Of a stretch of 64,000 bases of DNA, positions 58,900-64,000 are shown piece by piece. Position numbers and translations under genes: made by a program. Where the stretch lies: assembly GCF_016632335.1 (NCBI RefSeq), contig NZ_JAEPBG010000001.1:992001-1056000 (forward strand), in the 5' to 3' direction. Positions within the stretch are counted from its first letter, which is position 1. Each line of letters opens with the position of its first letter. This DNA comes from Noviherbaspirillum pedocola (GTDB lineage: Bacteria; Pseudomonadota; Gammaproteobacteria; Burkholderiales; Burkholderiaceae_D). A model generated the notes under the pieces. That model searched no databases. It saw only the letters and a list, made by a program, of their open reading frames with translations, and had not been told where the DNA came from.

Positions 58900-60090
58900 T
58901 TAGTCGAGGATCTTGGCAACAACACCGGCGCCGACGGTACGACCGCCTTCGCGGATCGCGAAGCGCAGGCCTTCTTCCATCGCGATCGGGTTGATCAGCT
59001 GCACGGTGATCGACACGTTGTCGCCCGGCATGACCATTTCCTTGTCCTTCGGCAGCTCGATCGCGCCAGTCACGTCCGTGGTACGGAAGTAGAACTGCGG
59101 ACGGTAGTTGTTGAAGAACGGCGTATGACGGCCACCCTCTTCCTTCGACAGCACATAGATCTCGCCGGTGAAGTGCTTGTGCGGCTTGATCGAACCCGGC
59201 TTGGCCAGCACCTGGCCACGCTCGACGTCTTCACGCTTCGTGCCGCGCAGCAGCACGCCAACGTTGTCGCCTGCCTGACCCTGGTCCAGCAGCTTGCGGA
59301 ACATTTCCACGCCGGTGCAGATGGTCTTCTGGGTGTCACGGATGCCGACGATTTCGATCTCGTCGCCAACCTTCACGATGCCGCGCTCGACGCGACCGGT
59401 CACCACCGTGCCGCGACCGGAGATCGAGAACACGTCTTCCACCGGCAGCAGGAAGGTGCCGTCAACAGCACGCTCCGGCGTCGGGATGTAGGTGTCCAGC
59501 GCTTCAGCCAGCGCCATGATCGACTGCTCGCCCAGCGGACCCTTGTCGCCTTCCAGCGCCAGCTTGGCCGAACCCTTGACGATCGGCAGATCGTCGCCCG
59601 GAAATTCGTACTTCGACAGCAACTCGCGCACTTCCATTTCCACCAGCTCGAGCAGCTCTTCGTCGTCGACCATGTCGCACTTGTTCAGGTAGACGATGAT
59701 GTACGGCACACCGACCTGACGCGCCAGCAGGATGTGCTCGCGGGTCTGCGGCATCGGGCCGTCAGCGGCCGAGCACACCAGGATCGCGCCGTCCATCTGC
59801 GCTGCGCCGGTGATCATGTTCTTCACATAGTCAGCGTGACCCGGGCAGTCAACGTGCGCGTAGTGACGGTTCTGGGTTTCGTATTCGACGTGTGCGGTGT
59901 TGATGGTGATGCCGCGTGCCTTCTCTTCCGGCGCTGCGTCGATTTCGTCGTATTTCTTCGCTTCGCCGCCGAACTTGGAGGACAGCACGGTCGCGATTGC
60001 AGCGGTCAGCGTGGTCTTGCCATGGTCAACGTGGCCGATCGTGCCCACATTCACGTGCGGTTTGGTCCGCTCAAATTTGCTCTTTGCCAT
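58900..60090 (-). CDS. tuf: Elongation factor Tu, copy 2
   Basis: The 396-residue product is identical to copy 1 at 40918 by eye, with all G motifs ([21 protein letters not shown]) intact. It is embedded in the tRNA cluster tRNA-Tyr-Gly-Thr-tuf-Trp-secE, the tufB position. Silent differences from copy 1 cluster between about 59337 and 59975, while the first 370 bases of the 3' side are identical apart from the extreme end, which points to gene conversion. Confidence 0.98.
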   Translation of the reverse strand: MAKSKFERTKPHVNVGTIGHVDHGKTTLTAAIATVLSSKFGGEAKKYDEIDAAPEEKARGITINTAHVEYETQNRHYAHVDCPGHADYVKNMITGAAQMDGAILVCSAADGPMPQTREHILLARQVGVPYIIVYLNKCDMVDDEELLELVEMEVRELLSKYEFPGDDLPIVKGSAKLALEGDKGPLGEQSIMALAEALDTYIPTPERAVDGTFLLPVEDVFSISGRGTVVTGRVERGIVKVGDEIEIVGIRDTQKTICTGVEMFRKLLDQGQAGDNVGVLLRGTKREDVERGQVLAKPGSIKPHKHFTGEIYVLSKEEGGRHTPFFNNYRPQFYFRTTDVTGAIELPKDKEMVMPGDNVSITVQLINPIAMEEGLRFAIREGGRTVGAGVVAKILD

Positions 60091-60210
60091 CTTAGACTCC
60101 TAACGATTTGATGAGAATGTCCGGCACTGCCCGACTATCTTGCTGATGTGCGCGATAACTACTAATTACTAAAGGCGCATCGCGACACCGCGATGCGCCT
60201 CTTCCATAAT

Positions 60211-60285
<75 letters not shown>

Positions 60286-60332
60286 ATTTTGTCGTCCGAT
60301 ACCCCTTGCAAAGGCACGTACAACCAAAAACC

Positions 60333-60406
60333 TGGAGCGGGTGAAGGGAATCGAACCCTCGTCGTAAGCTTGGAAGGCTTCAGCTCTACCATTGAGCTAC
60401 ACCCGC
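60333..60406 (-). tRNA. glyT: tRNA-Gly (TCC anticodon)
   Basis: A 74-base cloverleaf with acceptor GCGGGTG/CACCCGC, discriminator T, anticodon TCC in loop CTTCCAA, T-loop GTTCGATTC and encoded CCA. Confidence 0.97.
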
Positions 60407-60456
60407 TAGGGCGACCATCTCAGCCACTCACTTAACACCTGACTGCTCTGTCCTGC

Positions 60457-60542
60457 TGGTGGAGGGGGCTGGATTCGAACCAGCGTACTCGTAAGAGGGC
60501 AGATTTACAGTCTGCTGCCATTAACCACTCGGCCACCCCTCC
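60457..60542 (-). tRNA. tyrU: tRNA-Tyr (GTA anticodon)
   Basis: An 86-base class II tRNA with acceptor GGAGGGG/CCCCTCC, discriminator A, anticodon GTA, a long variable arm (CCCTCTTACGAGTACGC region) and encoded CCA. It is the first gene of the tRNA-tuf-secE-nusG transcript. Confidence 0.97.
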
Positions 60543-60556
60543 GCAGGGAACCCCAA

Positions 60557-60585
60557 ACTATAGTGAGGAACCCCCGGTCTGTCAA
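60557..60585 (-). promoter_or_regulatory. Strong sigma-70 promoter of the tRNA-Tyr/tuf/secE cluster
   Basis: On the minus strand a perfect TTGACA (60580-60585) and TATAGT (60557-60562) are exactly 17 bases apart, 14 bases before the tRNA-Tyr 5' end. A G/C-rich discriminator (TTGGGG) follows the -10, as in stringently controlled stable RNA promoters. Confidence 0.88.
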
Positions 60586-60787
60586 CGTTGAGCCGCTTTT
60601 TATTGCGCTCCTCGTTGAGGAGGCCGAAGCATATCACGAGGCCAGCGGAAATTAAAAGCGGGTTTCGGTGGCGCAATGCAAAATTTTTCGGTCGGGTTTT
60701 CTTTTGCCGCACATTTTGCGTTAGCGGAGATGGCAAAACTGCCATTGGCTCCATAATTCACGCGTTCACACCTCTCAGATTCTTCCC

Positions 60788-61357
60788 ATGCCGCGAATGC
60801 TGATTCTGTATGCCCATGCGATGCCGCATTACTCTCGAGTCAATCGCCGCATGATTGAACGCGCCAGCACGATTCCCGGCGTCACGGTGAACGATCTCTA
60901 CGAGACTTATCCGGATTTTGTTATCGACGTGCAGCGTGAACAGGCGCTGGTTGAAGCCGCTGATCTGATCGTGATGCAGCATCCCGTACAGTGGTATGGG
61001 ATGCCTGCACTGCAGAAGGAGTGGCTGGACACGGTGCTCGAGCACAACTGGGCCTATGGCAGTCGCGGCGCCGCGCTGGCGGGCAAGGATTTCTGGCTCG
61101 CGGTCACCACTGGCAGCGCCGAGGGGGCTTATTCGCTGGAGGGAGAGCATGGGCATCCTTTCGAAGCCTTCCTGCCGCCTTACCGCCAAATCGCGCAACT
61201 GTGCGGCATGCGCTGGCTGGATCCGCTGGTCCTTCACGGCGCCCGCCAAGCGGACGAGGCCGCGATTGAGGCGCATGTCACCCGCTACTGCGATGCGCTG
61301 GCGACCTACTCCCGTCCGGCAATGACCGCGAATCGCCTTGCAAGCGCGGGCCTCTAA
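60788..61357 (+). CDS. KefF-like NAD(P)H:quinone oxidoreductase
   Basis: The 189-residue product is a flavodoxin-fold FMN oxidoreductase of the KefF/MdaB/WrbA-like group. It has MLILYAHAMPHYSRVNR and the signature HPVQWYGMPALQKEWLDTVL followed by EHNWAYG, very close to KefF. In E. coli KefF is the ancillary subunit that activates KefC and reduces toxic quinones. It lies 11 bases before the kefC-like gene. Confidence 0.9.
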   Translation: MPRMLILYAHAMPHYSRVNRRMIERASTIPGVTVNDLYETYPDFVIDVQREQALVEAADLIVMQHPVQWYGMPALQKEWLDTVLEHNWAYGSRGAALAGKDFWLAVTTGSAEGAYSLEGEHGHPFEAFLPPYRQIAQLCGMRWLDPLVLHGARQADEAAIEAHVTRYCDALATYSRPAMTANRLASAGL

Positions 61358-61368
61358 CAGGAAGTGCC

Positions 61369-63168
61369 ATGGAACAGGGACCGTTGCAAGACGCATTGAT
61401 CTTCCTCCTTGCCGCGGTGCTCGCGGTACCCATCGCCAAGCGGCTTGGTCTCGGTTCGGTGCTTGGCTACCTGCTGGCCGGCGCGGCAATCGGCCCATGG
61501 GGTTTGCGACTGGTGTCGGACGTGCAGCAAATGCTGCACTTTTCCGAATTCGGCGTGGTGTTGCTGCTCTTCCTGATCGGGCTCGAACTGGAACCGAAGC
61601 GGCTCTGGGCGCTGCGCCGCTCTATCTTCGGCGGTGGCGCAGCCCAGGTTGGGCTCGTCAGCGCAGCATTGACCGGCGCGGCCGTTGCCGTTGGCGTACC
61701 GTGGAAAATCGCGCTGATCGCCGCGCTCGGCCTGTCGCTGTCGTCAACTGCGATTGCGCTGGCCACACTCTCCGAGCGCAATCTCGCCGGCACGCCGGCC
61801 GGGACCGCCGGCTTCGGCATACTGCTGTTTCAGGACATCGCCGCCATTCCGATGATTGCCGTTGTCCCGCTGCTTGGCGTGGCGACCGACCACGGCCAGG
61901 AGGGATACGGCGGCGCACTGCTAGTGGTTGCCGTCGTCGCCGCGCTGGTGATCGGCGGGCGTTACCTGCTGCGGCCGGCGCTGCGCTTCATCGCAGCGAC
62001 CGACCTGCGCGAAATTTTCACCGCCTTTGCGTTGCTGCTGGTCATTGCCATCGCGCTGCTGATGAACAAGGTCGGTCTGTCGATGGCGCTCGGCACCTTC
62101 ATCGCCGGCGTGCTGCTGGCGGACTCGGAATACCGCCATGCGCTGGAAACCGATATCGAACCGTTCAAGGGCTTGCTGCTGGGGCTGTTCTTCATTTCAG
62201 TTGGCATGTCGGTCGACTTCGGCGTGCTGCTCGGTCAGCCATGGCGGATTCTCGGCCTGGTGCTCGTCTTCCTGGCAATCAAGATCCTCGTGTTGTATGC
62301 AATGAGCGGCCGGCTCGGCATCGCGCGGGCGCAACGCCCCTTGTTTGCCATCGTGCTGTCCCAGGGCGGCGAATTTGCGTTCGTCGTCTTCGGCGCAGCC
62401 GCCACCGCGCGGGTGTTCAGTCAGGAAATTGCTTCGATGCTGGTGGTTGCGGTCACGCTATCCATGGTCGCCACGCCGCTGCTCCTGCTGTTGCACGACC
62501 GCGTGCTGGCGCCGCGCCTGGCTGGCAGCCGGCAACGGCCGGACGACGAGGTTGAAGCGCGCGAGGACCATGTGATCATCGCCGGCTTCGGCCGCTTCGG
62601 GCAGATCATCGGGCGCCTGTTGCATGCGAACCGGATCCGCCTGACCGTGCTCGATCACGACCCCGACCAGATCGACCTGCTGCGCCGCTTCGGCTGGGAG
62701 GTGTACTACGGCGACGCGACCCGGCTCGACCTGCTGCATGCCGCCGGCGCCGAGCGTGCACGGGCGCTGATCGTAGCTATCGACGACGTTGAGGACAGTC
62801 TGGCGCTGGTAGACGCGGCGCGCGAAGCCTTTCCCGAGCTTCCCATCCTGGCGCGCGCGCGCAACGTCAGCCACTACTACGACCTGATGGACCGCGGCGT
62901 GACCATCATCGAACGGGAAACTTTCGAGAGCGCGCTGCTGCTGGGCCGGCGGGTACTGCAGCAACTCGGGTACGGCGCCTGGCACGCGCGCCAGGCGGCG
63001 ATGAAGTTCCGCGACCACAACCTGAAGTCGCTGCAGGCGGTGTATCCGTACTACCGCGACCAGAAGCAGTTCGTCTCCATGTCCAAGCAGGCGCGCGACG
63101 AACTGGAGGAGATGTTCGCTCGCGATCTTGAGGCAAGCAAGACGGAGCGGGAGGACGGATGGGATTGA
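61369..63168 (+). CDS. kefC: KefC-like potassium/proton antiporter
   Basis: Kef systems expel potassium in exchange for protons to acidify the cytosol during electrophile stress. The 599-residue product has about 12-13 membrane spans of the CPA2 family (FGVVLLLFLIGLELEPKRLW, ALGLSLSSTAIAL, FILFQD-like GILLFQDIAAIPM) and a C-terminal RCK/KTN domain (HVIIAGFGRFGQIIGRLL, then YYGDATRLDLLHAAGAERA). The 599-residue length fits KefB/KefC. The pairing with a KefF homologue supports the call; KefB is a close alternative. Confidence 0.9.
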   Translation: MEQGPLQDALIFLLAAVLAVPIAKRLGLGSVLGYLLAGAAIGPWGLRLVSDVQQMLHFSEFGVVLLLFLIGLELEPKRLWALRRSIFGGGAAQVGLVSAALTGAAVAVGVPWKIALIAALGLSLSSTAIALATLSERNLAGTPAGTAGFGILLFQDIAAIPMIAVVPLLGVATDHGQEGYGGALLVVAVVAALVIGGRYLLRPALRFIAATDLREIFTAFALLLVIAIALLMNKVGLSMALGTFIAGVLLADSEYRHALETDIEPFKGLLLGLFFISVGMSVDFGVLLGQPWRILGLVLVFLAIKILVLYAMSGRLGIARAQRPLFAIVLSQGGEFAFVVFGAAATARVFSQEIASMLVVAVTLSMVATPLLLLLHDRVLAPRLAGSRQRPDDEVEAREDHVIIAGFGRFGQIIGRLLHANRIRLTVLDHDPDQIDLLRRFGWEVYYGDATRLDLLHAAGAERARALIVAIDDVEDSLALVDAAREAFPELPILARARNVSHYYDLMDRGVTIIERETFESALLLGRRVLQQLGYGAWHARQAAMKFRDHNLKSLQAVYPYYRDQKQFVSMSKQARDELEEMFARDLEASKTEREDGWD

Positions 63169-63208
63169 GCCGAGGTGGTTTCATGATCCTGTGGATCCAG
63201 ACACGCGC

Positions 63209-64000
63209 TCAGCCTTTATCGGTATCAGCTCCTTCTGCATACGAGGAGATGAGGCGTTTCATGGCAAGCGTCAATCGCTCTCCCACCTGTTCGAGTGTCA
63301 AATTTCGGTAATGTTTTACAAAACCCGCCAAGTGGTCGATGATCGGATTCAAGTCACGAGCAATACACAAGCCAAACAACATCAAGTCATTGTTGAGTAC
63401 AAAATCTCTTACCGGAGGCAATTCGAGCATTTCAACAACGGCATCTACCCTGTTGTTATGTATCGCCAGAAGCAGCGGATTGCTGTTTTCATCGGACATG
63501 TCCGCGGTAATGCGTGACTGCACTTCGGGAAGCGCGAGCAGGCATCGCAGACTTTCACGGCTGCCCGCGAAGATGGCTACTTTCAAAGGTGTAAGCCCCG
63601 TCGCATCGGCTCGGACAGCCATGGCCGGCACGCCACGGATGGCGAGCAGCATGCGCAGCATCCGTGTATCCGGAAGAGAAAGCACATAGTGCAGCGGCGA
63701 AGCGCCATAGGGCCAAGGCATCGAGACAAGTTTCGCGCCTACAGGCGTTCGCAAAACGTTCAACACAAAATCCGCATGCTGAAACCGGAATGCACGCTCA
63801 AGACTCCGTCTTAGTAACTCCCAGACATCTTCCTCCTCGGTTTCCGATGAGGCGCTTGACTCGGGCTTGCGACGAAGACCGCTTTCCTGAAGAAGCTCTC
63901 GCATTCCCAGCACACTCATTTCCTCTTCATATATTCGTATCCGCGCATTCCTTATGTCGTCGGGCATATCGTTCATATCGGCCAGCACGCCGCGAATCGC
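63209..64000 (-). CDS. Ankyrin-repeat-like protein, possibly partial at the right edge
   Basis: I do not recognise a named family. The C-terminal two thirds show ankyrin-like helices: YGASPLHYVLSLPDTRMLRM, ATGLTPLKVAIFAGSRESLR and NSNPLLLAIHNNRVDAVVEM. The part before is charged (ESSASSETEEEDVWELLRRSL). The frame stays open to the window edge (upstream codons read AIRG before a GTG at 63988), so the start may lie outside; internal ATGs at 63976 and 63967 are other options. No signal peptide or membrane span is visible. Ankyrin proteins often mediate protein binding; an effector role would be speculation. Confidence 0.6.
   Translation of the reverse strand, partial: AIRGVLADMNDMPDDIRNARIRIYEEEMSVLGMRELLQESGLRRKPESSASSETEEEDVWELLRRSLERAFRFQHADFVLNVLRTPVGAKLVSMPWPYGASPLHYVLSLPDTRMLRMLLAIRGVPAMAVRADATGLTPLKVAIFAGSRESLRCLLALPEVQSRITADMSDENSNPLLLAIHNNRVDAVVEMLELPPVRDFVLNNDLMLFGLCIARDLNPIIDHLAGFVKHYRNLTLEQVGERLTLAMKRLISSYAEGADTDKG

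Overview
The window is GC-rich chromosomal DNA from a betaproteobacterium, most likely Burkholderiales close to Oxalobacteraceae (Herbaspirillum/Noviherbaspirillum type). The assignment rests on gene order: aroK-aroB-dgt beside pilMNOPQ and mrcA, cyaY-lptM-lysA, ccsB-resB-cytochrome c4 beside engB-hemB, and tRNA(Tyr-Gly-Thr)-tuf-tRNA(Trp)-secE-nusG leading into the ribosomal and RNA polymerase superoperons. I recognised no phage, insertion sequence or CRISPR array. The only clearly accessory DNA is a small, broken toxin-antitoxin locus and a partial ankyrin-like gene at the right edge.

Layout. 1-7287 (minus): 3' part of dgt-like gene, a fused aroK-aroB, and the type IV pilus assembly operon pilMNOPQ. 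7676-12080: mrcA (PBP1A), then cyaY (minus) divergent from lptM-lysA (plus). 12279-18100 (minus): the methionine sulfoxide repair pair msrQ-msrP and system II cytochrome c maturation (ccsB, resB) with cytochrome c4. 18331-21352 (plus): engB, hemB, corA. 21447-26111 (minus): peroxiredoxin, dsbD-cutA, and a two-gene ABC exporter.

26216-60542 (minus) is an almost unbroken block of translation and transcription genes. Read in the direction of transcription it runs tRNA-Tyr, tRNA-Gly, tRNA-Thr, tuf, tRNA-Trp, secE, nusG, rplKAJL, rpoBC, a vapBC-like remnant, rpsL-rpsG-fusA-tuf-rpsJ, rplCDWB-rpsS-rplV-rpsC-rplP-rpmC-rpsQ, rplNXE-rpsNH-rplFR-rpsE-rpmD-rplO-secY-infA-rpmJ-rpsMKD-rpoA-rplQ, then a strong terminator. 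Candidate promoters sit in front of the tRNA-Tyr cluster, rpsL, rplC and rplN; a strong terminator follows rpoC and an L10-type leader precedes rplJ. 60788-63168 (plus) holds a KefF-like oxidoreductase and a KefC-like potassium/proton antiporter.

Most worth a second look: an orphan minus-strand terminator with two upstream hairpins between engB and hemB, one loop carrying an anti-Shine-Dalgarno C-rich motif (candidate small RNA); the aroK-aroB fusion; the vapC gene broken by one in-frame stop; a family of long palindromes at convergent gene ends; and RNA hairpins inside the ribosomal protein operons. All functional statements come from reading the sequence and family knowledge; no database search was run.
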